A DNA stretch of 64,000 nt, taken from contig CASDPA010000006.1 of the NCBI GenBank assembly GCA_949282255.1, positions 1 to 64,000 on the forward strand, written 5' to 3'. This DNA is from an uncultured Spirochaetales bacterium. Its GTDB lineage: Bacteria; Spirochaetota; Spirochaetia; Sphaerochaetales; Sphaerochaetaceae. Below are positions 17,312 to 26,220 of the stretch, piece by piece. The notes beneath the pieces are model-generated. The model searched no databases. It had not been told where the DNA came from and saw nothing but the letters and a program-made list of their open reading frames with translations. A program made the translations under genes and the position numbers. Position 1 is the first letter of the stretch. Every line of letters begins with the position of its first letter.

Positions 17312-17376
17312 TATGTAGCCAGAACAGGTGGGTTTTGTCATAACAAGAGGTCTTCCTTTCTGGGAAGGCCTTTTTT
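17295..17376 (+). promoter_or_regulatory. his transcription attenuator
   Basis: Mutually exclusive stems can be drawn. Stem 1:2 pairs ACTCAC 17295-17300 with GTGGGT 17328-17333 and TTCTG 17306-17310 with CAGAA 17320-17324. Antiterminator 2:3 pairs CCAGAACAGG 17319-17328 with CCTTTCTGG 17355-17363 (nine pairs, one bulge). Terminator 3:4 pairs 17349-17356 with 17363-17370, followed by T. A ribosome stalled on the His codons would break stem 1:2, release strand 2 and prevent termination. This is the classic amino-acid attenuation logic. Confidence 0.7.
17349..17376 (+). terminator. Terminator of the his attenuator
   Basis: GGTCTTCC at 17349-17356 pairs with GGAAGGCC at 17363-17370 around a six-base loop, followed by six T. 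It lies 20 bases before the hisG start and could also end transcripts from the DUF308 gene. Confidence 0.85.
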
Positions 17377-17395
17377 GTTATCATGGGAGGTGTTT

Positions 17396-18268
17396 ATGTC
17401 TGACAGCGTGCTTCGTATCGCCGTTCAAAAGAGCGGAAGGCTCAGCGAAAAGAGTTTGGAACTCATAAAAAGCTGCGGTATCGACTTTTATGCAGATGGA
17501 AGGGTTTTGAGGCAGAAGGCCTCGAATTTCCCTCTTGAATTCCTTTTTGTCCGCGATGATGATATACCGACTTATGTCTATGACGGTGTGGCCGACATCG
17601 GTATAGTGGGTAAGAATGAATTTGATGAGAAAGGGCTGGATCTGGATATTGTCAAGGATCTCGGTTTTTCCAAATGCAGGCTCTCCATTGCGGTTCCACA
17701 TGGCTTTTGCTATGAAGGGCTCAAGAGCCTTGAAGGAAAAAGGATTGCTACAAGCTATCCCAACATCCTCACCTCCATCTTAAAGCAGAATGGTGTATGC
17801 GCAGAGCCTGTATTTGTTTCCGGGTCTGTTGAAATAACTCCCCAGGTCGGGATTGCCGATGTGATCTGTGATATAGTTTCCACTGGAACCACGCTCAAGA
17901 TGAACGGTCTTGAGGAGGTGGAGCAGATATATTTTTCTTCAGCTGTGATGATTTCCCGCAAGGGCTTTTCCACTTCGAAAGATGAGAAGGCGGCAATTCT
18001 TTTCCGCCTTATGGAAAGGATAGATGCCGTCAATTTGGCCAAAAACAAGAAGTATATCCTTTTCAACCTTCCCTCTGACAAGCTTGATGAGAGTGCGGCT
18101 ATAATCGGAGGACTGAAAAGCCCGACGGTCACGCCTCTTATGGATAAGAACTGGTTGAGCGTACAGGCTGTGGTTTCCGAGGACAGGTTCTGGTCTGTTT
18201 TCGAGGAGCTGAAGGGTATCGGGGCTGAAGGTATCCTTGTGCTCGACATAGAAAAGATGACGGAGTGA
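17396..18268 (+). CDS. hisG: ATP phosphoribosyltransferase, long form
   Basis: First and committed step of histidine synthesis: joins ATP and phosphoribosyl pyrophosphate. At 290 residues it is the long, hexameric form with a C-terminal regulatory (ACT-like) domain at about 215-290, so no separate HisZ is needed and histidine feedback inhibition is expected. Motifs are VQKSGRLSEKS at the start, GVADIGIVGKNEF, and the phosphoribosyl loop CDIVSTGTTLKMNGL. GGGAGG at 17385-17390 supports the ATG at 17396 over an in-frame start seven codons upstream, which falls in the terminator. Confidence 0.95.
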   Translation: MSDSVLRIAVQKSGRLSEKSLELIKSCGIDFYADGRVLRQKASNFPLEFLFVRDDDIPTYVYDGVADIGIVGKNEFDEKGLDLDIVKDLGFSKCRLSIAVPHGFCYEGLKSLEGKRIATSYPNILTSILKQNGVCAEPVFVSGSVEITPQVGIADVICDIVSTGTTLKMNGLEEVEQIYFSSAVMISRKGFSTSKDEKAAILFRLMERIDAVNLAKNKKYILFNLPSDKLDESAAIIGGLKSPTVTPLMDKNWLSVQAVVSEDRFWSVFEELKGIGAEGILVLDIEKMTE

Positions 18269-18273
18269 GAAAG

Positions 18274-19563
18274 ATGCTCGAATATTATTCCAATCCTGAT
18301 AAGATTTTTCTGCCAAAGCTTCTTTGCCGTCCGACAAAGGGAAACGATGATGTGATGAAAAGCGTTGATGAGATACTTCTTGATGTGAAGGAGCATGGAG
18401 ACGAGGCGCTTTTCCGTCTTGCTGAAAAATTTGATGGATCCCGTCCGAATTCGCTTTTTGCAAGTCCTGAGGAATTTGATGAGGCGGAGAAGCTTGTTTG
18501 CCCAGAGCTCAAGAAAGCTTTGGAAGAGGCCTCATGCAACATAAGGAAGTTTCATGAGGCCCAGATACCGCATTCTGAACGGATGGAGACGCAAAAAGGT
18601 GTTCTATGCTACCGCCGTATCGTTCCGATAAGCAGGGTGGGGCTGTATGTCCCCTCTGGAACAGCTCCTCTTTTTTCGACTGTGCTTATGCTCGCAATTC
18701 CCGCCTCTGTTGCCGGATGCAGGGATATTGTGCTTGCCACTCCTGCCAAGGAGGGAAAGGTGAATCCCTGCATACTTTATGCGGCCAAGCTTTCAGGTGT
18801 GCACCGTGTCATGAAAGTCGGAGGGGCGCAGGCTGTAGCCGCATTCGCATACGGTACTGAAAGCATCAGCCCCCGGGATAAGATATTTGGTCCTGGAAAC
18901 AGGTTTGTCTCCTTTGCAAAGCTGAGGGTCTCATCCTTTGTCGCAATCGATATGCTGGCCGGCCCCAGCGAGGTGATGGTGGTTGCCGATAAGAGTTCGG
19001 ATCCGGTATTCGTGGCCTCGGATCTTTTAAGCCAGGCCGAGCACGGCAACGACAGCCAGGTTGTTCTGCTTATAAGAGAGGATGAGCAGGAGGCGAAGAG
19101 GGTGTATGAAAATGTGAAGAATGCGATCTGTGCACTTTTAAAAGAGTTGCCGCGCGCTTCTTTCATGCAAAAGACGTTGGAAAACTCGGTTGCCATTTCC
19201 TATGCTTCATCAAAAGACATCTTGGATGCGGTCAATCTTTATGCTCCGGAGCATCTGATAATAAACACTTTGGATTGCGATGAGCTGGTAGAGGGGGTTG
19301 AGAATGCAGGTTCCGTATTCCTTGGTCCGTATTCCCCTGAAAGTGCCGGCGATTACGCCAGCGGCACCAACCATACTCTTCCCACTTCAGGATGGGCCAG
19401 GAGCTCTTCCGGAGTGTCGACCGACTCGTTCATCAAGAAGATAACCGTTCAGAAGCTTACAAAGGAAGGGGCGATGGGGCTTTCTGAAACTGTTATGGAA
19501 ATGGCTGAATCTGAAAGCCTTTATGCCCACAGAAAGGCCATGGAGGTGAGGACATGCAGATAA
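18274..19563 (+). CDS. hisD: Histidinol dehydrogenase
   Basis: Oxidises histidinol to histidine in two NAD-dependent steps, the last reactions of the pathway. At 429 residues it shows GLYVPSGTAPLFSTVLM, KVGGAQAVAAFAYGT, DMLAGPSEVMV, LLSQAEHG (zinc ligands) and NLYAPEHL. GGAG at 18262-18265 is spaced correctly for ATG 18274; the GTG at 18265 overlapping the hisG stop is less likely. It overlaps hisC by ten bases. Confidence 0.95.
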   Translation: MLEYYSNPDKIFLPKLLCRPTKGNDDVMKSVDEILLDVKEHGDEALFRLAEKFDGSRPNSLFASPEEFDEAEKLVCPELKKALEEASCNIRKFHEAQIPHSERMETQKGVLCYRRIVPISRVGLYVPSGTAPLFSTVLMLAIPASVAGCRDIVLATPAKEGKVNPCILYAAKLSGVHRVMKVGGAQAVAAFAYGTESISPRDKIFGPGNRFVSFAKLRVSSFVAIDMLAGPSEVMVVADKSSDPVFVASDLLSQAEHGNDSQVVLLIREDEQEAKRVYENVKNAICALLKELPRASFMQKTLENSVAISYASSKDILDAVNLYAPEHLIINTLDCDELVEGVENAGSVFLGPYSPESAGDYASGTNHTLPTSGWARSSSGVSTDSFIKKITVQKLTKEGAMGLSETVMEMAESESLYAHRKAMEVRTCR

Positions 19564-20597
19564 AAGAGCTTTTGAGACCGCATATAAACAGCCTTGTTCC
19601 ATATTCATCGGCAAGGGATGACTGTTCTTTGGAAGATGGCATCCACCTTGATGCGAACGAGAGCTGGTACGATTATTCATCCCAAGGGAAGAACAGATAT
19701 CCGGATCCGCATCACAGAAAGGCCCGATCTGCCATCTCATCCTGCCTTTTTCTTCCTTTTGAGCGAACATTGCTCACCAATGGTTCGGACGAGGCGATAG
19801 ATCTTCTGATAAGGGTGTTTTGTACGCCCGGCTCTGATTCGGTTCTTATAGAATCGCCGACTTATGGCGAGTATGGCATATTTGCCAAGATAAACGATGT
19901 GGCGGTATTCGATGTGCTTCTTGATGAAGAGCTTGATCTCGATGTTGAAGGCATAAAGGAGATGATCAGGCGGAAAAAGCCCAAAATCGTCTTCATCTGT
20001 TCACCAAACAATCCCACAGGAAAGAGTTATGATATTGCAAAAATCAAGGAGATTGCGGATGCAAACGAAGCCATCACCGTCGTTGACGAGGCGTATAGCG
20101 ATTTCGATCCTTGTTTTTCTTCCGCCGCAACCCTTATCGATGGCAATCCACGGGTGGTGGTGCTCAGAACCTTTTCCAAATACTGGGGACTTGCTGCAAG
20201 CCGGATAGGGCTTGTGGTGGCCGATGTCGAGGTGATAGCGGCGCTTAATAAGATCAAGGCCCCTTATAATGTCAGTCTGTCCGCACAGGAGGATGTCCTT
20301 GATGCCCTTCAGAAAAAAGATGAGAGGAAACGTGTGCTGGAAAGTATCCTTTCTGAACGCATAAGGCTTTCCGAACAGCTGGAAAAACTTCCTTTTGTCA
20401 AGAAAGTTTATAAAAGCGATGCGAATTTCATCTTAATCAAGGTGGATGATGCAAATGGAATTCAGAAGCTGCTTCTGGATAATGGAATAATAATCCGTAA
20501 CCGTAGCCTTGAACCGCTTCTTTCAGGATGCCTTAGGATAACAATCGGCAGCAGGGCTGAGAACGACAAACTTTTGGAGGTGCTTTGCAATGCATAA
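19554..20597 (+). CDS. hisC: Histidinol-phosphate aminotransferase
   Basis: Pyridoxal-phosphate enzyme that converts imidazole-acetol phosphate and glutamate to histidinol phosphate. The 347-residue sequence has LTNGSDEAIDLLIR, SPNNPTG, VVDEAYSDF and the cofactor lysine in TFSKYWGLAASRIG. The ATG at 19554 is behind GGAGGTGAGG inside the hisD end, and the stop overlaps hisB by eight bases. Confidence 0.95.
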   Translation: MQIKELLRPHINSLVPYSSARDDCSLEDGIHLDANESWYDYSSQGKNRYPDPHHRKARSAISSCLFLPFERTLLTNGSDEAIDLLIRVFCTPGSDSVLIESPTYGEYGIFAKINDVAVFDVLLDEELDLDVEGIKEMIRRKKPKIVFICSPNNPTGKSYDIAKIKEIADANEAITVVDEAYSDFDPCFSSAATLIDGNPRVVVLRTFSKYWGLAASRIGLVVADVEVIAALNKIKAPYNVSLSAQEDVLDALQKKDERKRVLESILSERIRLSEQLEKLPFVKKVYKSDANFILIKVDDANGIQKLLLDNGIIIRNRSLEPLLSGCLRITIGSRAENDKLLEVLCNA

Positions 20598-21717
20598 GAA
20601 GAAGGTTTTGTTTTTGGACAGGGATGGAATAATTGTCAATGAGGACCAGGTGGACAGCTATGAGAAGATAATATGGATACCTCATGTATTCCAATCCTTG
20701 GCCCGCATAAGAAGGGAAAGTGATTTTGAGTTCGTGATGGTTTCCAACCAGGATGGTGTCGGCACCCCGTCCTTCCCGTATGAGGATTATGTGAAATGTC
20801 AGAACAGGATCATTTCGACATTGGAAGGCGAGGATGTGTATTTCGATGACATAAACATCGATTTTTCGCTGCCCGAGGATAATTGTCCGACCAGAAAACC
20901 CGGAATAAAGATGATCGAAGCCTATGCTGACGGATCTTATGACCTTGATGCTTCTTTCATGATCGGGGACCGTCTTACAGATATGCTCCTTGCAAAAAAT
21001 ATCGGATGCAGGGGGATCTGGTTTGCCCCTGAGGATGCTTCTCTCCCAGAGGAATATGAGAAAACGGTTGCTCTCGTTTCTGATAACTGGATCCGCATTG
21101 CAGACTTTCTTCTCAACAGCGGCATCAAGACTCATCGCACCGCTTCATTGAGCCGCGATACTGCTGAAACGGGCATAAGTCTTTCTTTGGACCTCGATGG
21201 GACAGGAAAGGGCGAGATGGAGACCGGCATACCGTTTTTCGATCATATGTTGGCCCAGATAATAAAGCATTCCAGAATCGATGTGACAGCATTTTCCTTT
21301 TCGGGAGACCTTGAGGTGGACGAGCATCACAGCGTCGAGGATCTTGCAATTGTTTTCGGCTCTCTGATAAAGCAGGCGCTGGGAGATAAGCGTGGAATAG
21401 AGCGCTATGGGTATGAGGTATTGACGATGGATGACGTGGTTGCCACTGTGGCCATAGATTTCTCTTCCCGTCCTGAGCTCATTTACCAGGTTCAATTCCA
21501 AAGGGAGTACATAGGAAGCTTCCCCACAGAGATGGTGGAGCATTTTTTCAGAAGCTTTTCCACAGCTTCGGGATCGAACGTATATGTCAGCTGTACCATA
21601 GGAAACGCCCACCATATGGCCGAGGCTGTGTTTAAGGCTTTTGCCCGCGCTTTGAGAAATGCGGTCAAACGCATTCCAGGAGCCACAGAGCTGCCAAGCA
21701 CAAAGGGGGCTCTCTGA
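20590..21717 (+). CDS. hisB: Bifunctional histidinol-phosphatase / imidazoleglycerol-phosphate dehydratase
   Basis: A two-domain fusion of 375 residues. Residues 1-170 form a HAD phosphatase (FLDRDGIIVNED, MVSNQDGVG, RKPG, MIGDRLTD) that dephosphorylates histidinol phosphate. Residues about 178-375 form the dehydratase with its metal-binding histidine clusters (FFDHML, DEHHSVEDLAI, NAHHMAEAVFKAF). This fusion is best known from Enterobacterales and Bacteroidetes; most other bacteria have separate genes. It fills both missing steps of the pathway, so no separate hisN is needed. Confidence 0.95.
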   Translation: MHKKKVLFLDRDGIIVNEDQVDSYEKIIWIPHVFQSLARIRRESDFEFVMVSNQDGVGTPSFPYEDYVKCQNRIISTLEGEDVYFDDINIDFSLPEDNCPTRKPGIKMIEAYADGSYDLDASFMIGDRLTDMLLAKNIGCRGIWFAPEDASLPEEYEKTVALVSDNWIRIADFLLNSGIKTHRTASLSRDTAETGISLSLDLDGTGKGEMETGIPFFDHMLAQIIKHSRIDVTAFSFSGDLEVDEHHSVEDLAIVFGSLIKQALGDKRGIERYGYEVLTMDDVVATVAIDFSSRPELIYQVQFQREYIGSFPTEMVEHFFRSFSTASGSNVYVSCTIGNAHHMAEAVFKAFARALRNAVKRIPGATELPSTKGAL

Positions 21718-22313
21718 TGGTGGCAGTGATAAAATATAATGCTGGAAACGTCAAAAGTGTTATGGCCTGCCTTTCCAGGCTTGGCGCCGATGCCGTTCTC
21801 ACCGACGACAGAAAAACCATCCTTGGGGCAGACCATGTGGTTTTCCCCGGGGTTGGAGAGGCCTCATCCGCCATGGCTTATCTTAAAACGAATAGGCTGC
21901 TTGATACGATAAAGAGTATAAGGAAACCATTTTTGGGGATTTGTTTAGGAATGCAGCTGATGGCCCGTTTCAGCGAGGAGGGTGCTTCGGAATGCCTTTC
22001 GATAGTTGAGGGGAATGTGAAAAGATTTCCTTCTGGCCTTGGATATAAGATCCCTCATATGGGCTGGAATACGATATCCTTTTCTCCCTCATGCCCTCTT
22101 TTTAAAGGCATTGAGCAGAATGCATACGTGTATTTTGTCCACTCTTATTATCTTGAAAAAGGTCCATGGAGCGCTGCTGATGCTGAATATGATGGTGTGC
22201 TTTTTTCTGCAGCCATCGAAAACGGCAATTTCCTCGGCACCCAGTTCCATCCTGAAAAGAGCGGGGATACAGGGGAAAGGATACTTGAGAATTTTCTGGA
22301 GTGGAACCTATGA
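21717..22313 (+). CDS. hisH: Imidazole glycerol phosphate synthase, glutaminase subunit
   Basis: Class I glutamine amidotransferase that releases ammonia for HisF. The triad is visible: Cys in GICLGMQL, and His and Glu in FHPEKSG. The length is 198 residues. Start and stop codons overlap as TGATG with hisB. It works as a complex with HisF, encoded two genes downstream. Confidence 0.95.
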   Translation: MVAVIKYNAGNVKSVMACLSRLGADAVLTDDRKTILGADHVVFPGVGEASSAMAYLKTNRLLDTIKSIRKPFLGICLGMQLMARFSEEGASECLSIVEGNVKRFPSGLGYKIPHMGWNTISFSPSCPLFKGIEQNAYVYFVHSYYLEKGPWSAADAEYDGVLFSAAIENGNFLGTQFHPEKSGDTGERILENFLEWNL

Positions 22314-23029
22314 TTGTTGTGCCTGCGATGGATATCATAGACGGAAAGTGTGTGCGGCTTGAAAAAGGCGATTATGGGAGGAAGAAGACATATTCTTCCG
22401 ATCCTTTGTCCGTGGCAAAGGATTTTGAGTCTGCAGGACTTAAAAGGCTGCATCTCGTGGACCTTGATGGGGCTAAGGCAGGAAGTCCGAAGAATCTGCC
22501 GGTATTGGAGAAAATTGCATCCCACACATCGTTGGAAATCGATTTCGGAGGAGGAGTCAAGAGCCTCGAAGTGCTTGAGAGCGTACTTTCAGCAGGTGCT
22601 GTTTATGCAAACATCGGTTCGGTTGCGGTAAAAAACGAGAAGGAAGCGGAGAGGATGGCTGCAAAGCATCCGTCGTCCTTGATACTTTCTGCGGATTCCA
22701 AAGATGGGATCATAAAGGTCTCAGGATGGCTTGAAGATGGTGGGGTGGAAGTGATCTCCTTTATCAACAAATGGTATCTGAGAGGCATAAAAAAGGCTGT
22801 CTGCACGGATATTGCAACCGACGGGATGCTTTCAGGACCCTCGCTTGGCCTGTATGAAAAGATATTGAAAGAGACTGATGTTTATCTCATATCTTCCGGA
22901 GGGGTATCCTCTATGAAGGACCTTCAAGACCTTTTTAGGCTGGGCGTTCCTTCTGCGATCGTTGGAAAGGCTTATTATGAAGGTCGCATAACTCTTGAGG
23001 AGATGAGGGAGGTGGAGATTGCTTGCTAA
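22310..23029 (+). CDS. hisA: Phosphoribosylformimino-AICAR-P isomerase
   Basis: A (beta/alpha)8-barrel isomerase acting between HisIE and His[22 protein letters not shown] carries the general-base Asp, and FGGGVKSLE and [12 protein letters not shown] form the phosphate-binding loops with the second Asp. The ATG at 22310 overlaps the hisH stop and has GGAG at 22298-22301 eight bases before it; the GTG at 22301 is inside that site and is rejected. Confidence 0.95.
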   Translation: MIVVPAMDIIDGKCVRLEKGDYGRKKTYSSDPLSVAKDFESAGLKRLHLVDLDGAKAGSPKNLPVLEKIASHTSLEIDFGGGVKSLEVLESVLSAGAVYANIGSVAVKNEKEAERMAAKHPSSLILSADSKDGIIKVSGWLEDGGVEVISFINKWYLRGIKKAVCTDIATDGMLSGPSLGLYEKILKETDVYLISSGGVSSMKDLQDLFRLGVPSAIVGKAYYEGRITLEEMREVEIAC

Positions 23030-23783
23030 AAGGATAATCCCCTGTCTGGATGTCAAGGACGGCAGGGTTGTGAAGGGCATAAACTTTGTCAGGCTGCGTG
23101 ATGCCGGAGATCCTGTCGAGATGGGTATGAGCTACAGCCGGCTGGGTGCGGACGAGCTGGTTTTTTTGGATATTACTGCAACAGTTGAGAAAAGGAAAAC
23201 TTTATGCGCACTGGTTGAAAGGATTGCAGAAAAGATAGACATCCCGTTTACAGTAGGTGGAGGAGTTCGGAATCTGGAGGATGCGAAAGCCCTGCTGGAA
23301 GCGGGAGCTGACAAGGTCGGGGTAAACAGCGCCGCAGTACGGCGTCCGGAATTGGTTGCTGAGATTGCCTCTTCATTCGGCTCCCAGGCTGTAGTGGTCG
23401 CGATCGATGCCCGCTCGGACATCAGTTCTCCAAGCGGCTTTTCTGTTTACGTCGATGGAGGGCGTACTCCTACAGGAGTGGATGCTCTCTGGTGGGCTAA
23501 GAAAACGGAAGAGCTAGGTGCAGGTGAAATTCTTTTGACAAGTATGGATAAGGATGGCACCAAAAGCGGTTTTGCTGTTGACTTAAATGCGATTATAAGT
23601 AGTAATATTGATATTCCGGTTATCGCTTCCGGCGGTGCAGGAAGTATGTCCGATTTTTACGATGCATTCACATTGGGAAAGGCAGATGCGGCCTTGGCGG
23701 CATCCGTTTTTCATTTTCATCAGATAGACATACTTGAGCTTAAGCGGTATCTTGGTAGAAAGGGGATTGCTGTCAGGATCTAG
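23019..23783 (+). CDS. hisF: Imidazole glycerol phosphate synthase, cyclase subunit
   Basis: Barrel enzyme that uses ammonia from HisH to form imidazole glycerol phosphate and AICAR. It has 254 residues with catalytic Asp in [12 protein letters not shown] and in VVAIDARSD, and phosphate loops FTVGGGVRN and VIASGGAGS. The start codon is TTG at 23019, behind GGAGG, giving the standard N-terminus [12 protein letters not shown]; it overlaps the end of hisA by 11 bases. Confidence 0.94.
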   Translation: MLAKRIIPCLDVKDGRVVKGINFVRLRDAGDPVEMGMSYSRLGADELVFLDITATVEKRKTLCALVERIAEKIDIPFTVGGGVRNLEDAKALLEAGADKVGVNSAAVRRPELVAEIASSFGSQAVVVAIDARSDISSPSGFSVYVDGGRTPTGVDALWWAKKTEELGAGEILLTSMDKDGTKSGFAVDLNAIISSNIDIPVIASGGAGSMSDFYDAFTLGKADAALAASVFHFHQIDILELKRYLGRKGIAVRI

Positions 23784-23793
23784 GGAGTGACAT

Positions 23794-24402
23794 ATGACGA
23801 TTGATTTTTCCAAAGGTGATGGTCTTGTTCCTGCCGTGGTGCAGGATGCTGTGACAAGAAAAGTTCTCATGCTTGGTTATATGAATGAGGAGGCCTATAG
23901 GCTTACCCTCGACAGGAGGCTTGTGACCTTCTGGTCCCGTAGCCGTCAGAGGATATGGACCAAGGGGGAAACCAGCGGAAACTTTTTACAGTTGAGGGAG
24001 ATTCTTGCTGACTGCGATGGAGACACTCTCCTTGTCAAGGCGATTCCTTCCGGTCCGGTCTGCCATACAGGTAGTGATACCTGCTTCGGCGAGGAGAATC
24101 AGCCTTCTGAGATCTCTTCCTCGGAATTCCTCTTTTATCTGGAGAATGTCATAAAAGACAGGCGTGATAATCCTGTTGAAGGAAGCTATACCAACCATCT
24201 TTTCTCAAGGGGGCTTAATAAGATTGCCCAGAAAGTGGGAGAGGAGGCGGTAGAGCTCGTCATCGAAAGCAAGGATAATGATAAGGATCTTTTCCTTGGT
24301 GAGGCTGCGGATCTGATGTACCACCTTTTGGTGCTCCTTGTTAAGAAGGAAGCTTCCCTTGAAGAGGTTGTGGATGTCCTCAAGGCAAGACATTCCAGAT
24401 GA
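23794..24402 (+). CDS. hisIE: Bifunctional phosphoribosyl-AMP cyclohydrolase / phosphoribosyl-ATP pyrophosphatase
   Basis: Carries out steps two and three of histidine synthesis. The HisI domain (about residues 1-110) has VTFWSRSRQRIWTKGETSG and Cys-containing zinc sites. The HisE domain (about 115-202) has LNKIAQKVGEEAVELVIESK and EAADLMYHLLVLL, a MazG-like metal site. The HisI-HisE fusion at the end of the operon repeats the enterobacterial gene order. GGGAG precedes the ATG. Confidence 0.95.
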   Translation: MTIDFSKGDGLVPAVVQDAVTRKVLMLGYMNEEAYRLTLDRRLVTFWSRSRQRIWTKGETSGNFLQLREILADCDGDTLLVKAIPSGPVCHTGSDTCFGEENQPSEISSSEFLFYLENVIKDRRDNPVEGSYTNHLFSRGLNKIAQKVGEEAVELVIESKDNDKDLFLGEAADLMYHLLVLLVKKEASLEEVVDVLKARHSR

Positions 24403-24976
24403 CGGGGATATAGGTTTTCTTTCTTTTGAAGGGGAAAACCTTTCTTTTTCGGATTTTTCCTCCCGTACGCTTGAAAACTGTACTTTTTATTCCGTTGATT
24501 TTTCTTCCTCCATGTTTTCCGGAGCGATAATAAGGGATACGGTTTTCGACGGATGCGACCTTTCTTCTGCTGATTTTGCAGAAGCCAATATAAGATGTGC
24601 CGAGTTCAAGAACTGCCGCCTCAAGGGCTCTTCCTTCATCTCTTCAAAGATAAGGGATTGCATATTTTCAGAATGCATATGCTTATATGCCATTTTTTCA
24701 TCATGCACATTTGTACACTCTGTTTTTACGGAGTGTAAAGCCGAGGATGCTGATTTTTCCATGGTAAAATCCGATGGCCTTTTGTTCTCATCCTCATCCC
24801 TTTGCTCCTCCTCTTTTTTCAAAACTCCCATCAAAAGTATCCGCCTGAAGGATAGCAACATATCGGGAATCAGAATTTCAGAGGATATGAAGGAAGCCGA
24901 GGGCGCATCGTTGAGCCTGGATAATGCGCTCAGCCTGCTTGCCATAAAGGGGGTGAAGGTGGATTACAAGCTTTAA
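24374..24976 (+). CDS. Pentapeptide-repeat protein
   Basis: About 200 residues made of five-residue repeats centred on Phe or Leu/Ile (LSFSDFSSRTLENCTFYSVD and onward to about residue 160), which form a right-handed quadrilateral beta helix. It is unusually rich in Ser and Cys. The C-terminal 35 residues are not repetitive. Some relatives (Qnr, McbG) protect DNA gyrase, but most have no known role and nothing here is specific. The start at 24374 lies inside hisIE (29-base overlap), so it is probably the last gene of the his transcript. A diverged copy of its 3' end occurs at 26221-26366. Confidence 0.75.
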   Translation: MSSRQDIPDDGDIGFLSFEGENLSFSDFSSRTLENCTFYSVDFSSSMFSGAIIRDTVFDGCDLSSADFAEANIRCAEFKNCRLKGSSFISSKIRDCIFSECICLYAIFSSCTFVHSVFTECKAEDADFSMVKSDGLLFSSSSLCSSSFFKTPIKSIRLKDSNISGIRISEDMKEAEGASLSLDNALSLLAIKGVKVDYKL

Positions 24977-25168
24977 ACCGATCAGATATCACATCAGTCC
25001 CTTTTCCTTGAAGCTCATGTAGCCGTTCTCGCTATGATTATAGAAATTTGGATTTTTGGGGAAATACAATTAAACAAAAAAATATATGTTGTTCTGTCTT
25101 TTGAGGACATCTAAAAAATGTACTATGGGAGGAATTGAGCTATTATATTTATAGGAGTGAGATACAGA

Positions 25169-25837
25169 ATGGATTTAAGAGAGAAATACAAGGGAACAGA
25201 ATGTGATTTTGAATCCATAAGGAAAGAGAAAATCAAGATATTCAAAGGTGATATAGAGTGTTTGGATTTACCTGGATGTATTATCTGCAGGCTTAATTTT
25301 GAAGGAATTATTTTTAGAACAATGATTACAGCAGATACAATATATGTTAAGGCAAAAAACGAAATAATTACAAATAAATTAGTAGAAAGTTGCAATAATG
25401 TTGAATGGATTGAGTTCGATAAGATATCTAGAGTGAATAAAGATTCTCCTATTTTTGGTAAGACTTTGAGGCTTTATACTGGTGATTTTGCAGCTGAAAA
25501 GAAAAAGCATCCAAGGTTATCAAAGAACTTTAAGCAGAAAACTATCAGTTTTGAAGGTCACTATTTTTTTGTATATATACATTCTGTTTCAAATGGTTTT
25601 GTATACATTTCAAAATCGTTGATAAAGGAGCCATGGTTTTCAATTACTATATTTATGAAAGAGAATGGTATTCAAAAGAAATTGAAGAAATCTGTAGACT
25701 GTGCAAATCTTTTTACTTCATGTACCAAAAAAAGAAAAGGAAAAGCAATGGAAAAAACTGAAATGTGGGGGCCTAAATCAAATGCACGAGGTTATAAAAT
25801 CCCTGGTGCTAGAGGAGGCGTTAAATTGTGGAGCTAG
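25169..25837 (+). CDS. AT-rich orphan gene, function unknown
   Basis: About 222 residues, lysine- and isoleucine-rich, with base composition clearly lower in GC than the his genes, which suggests recent transfer. I recognise no domain. The middle (KQKTISFEGHYFFVYIHSVSNGF) looks like alternating beta strands; the C-terminus is basic with a CTKKRKGK stretch and ends GYKIPGARGGVKLWS. No signal peptide. AGGAG at 25153-25157 serves ATG 25169; a GTG at 25157 is also in frame but overlaps that site. The gene is enclosed between the pentapeptide gene and its decayed copy, so it may be cargo of an integration event. Confidence 0.6.
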   Translation: MDLREKYKGTECDFESIRKEKIKIFKGDIECLDLPGCIICRLNFEGIIFRTMITADTIYVKAKNEIITNKLVESCNNVEWIEFDKISRVNKDSPIFGKTLRLYTGDFAAEKKKHPRLSKNFKQKTISFEGHYFFVYIHSVSNGFVYISKSLIKEPWFSITIFMKENGIQKKLKKSVDCANLFTSCTKKRKGKAMEKTEMWGPKSNARGYKIPGARGGVKLWS

Positions 25838-25988
25838 AATTTTGGTACAGGTAGAGTGATTCTTTTTTCCAATTCCACTCACCGTTTAAAAAACTTCTGA
25901 TACGGTATTCCTATTTTCAAAAAGTGTACTTTATGTCGTATACAGACTGGTTGTTTATTTCAAGAGGTTTTATAATTTTGACATTTTT

Positions 25989-26218
25989 TTATTTCTTTTC
26001 TGTATAGTTGCGATCAGCTATGAGAATAGCATTGGCTTTGCGTATTTCAGTTAACAGTGGCTACCCTTTTCTTTGTAGTAGCAGCGTGTGTTTCAGGTTT
26101 GTATGCGTCAATAGTGAAATACTCATGGATCAGGAACACGCCCGAATGGTGATATTCCGCTGGATAGAAAGGTATAACATATTTCTCATTCCTGTACTGC
26201 ATTAAAGTGTTTGAATAA
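25989..26218 (-). pseudogene. Possible remnant of a DDE transposase
   Basis: On the - strand two open stretches in different frames abut. The first reads QYRNEKYVIPFYPAEYHHSG and continues through IHEYFTIDAYKPETHAAT; the second reads LTEIRKANAILIADRNYTEK. The order (variable spacer, then ILIADRNY) recalls the second Asp region of IS4-type transposases. A frameshift lies near 26045 and neither end is complete. The resemblance is weak and no catalytic triad can be confirmed. The stretch ends where homology to the pentapeptide gene begins. Confidence 0.3.
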
Positions 26219-26220
26219 TT

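Noticed and set aside
17232-17395. T-box riboswitch before hisG
   Set aside because: No T-box sequence or specifier-loop architecture; the His-codon leader peptide and competing stems explain the region better.
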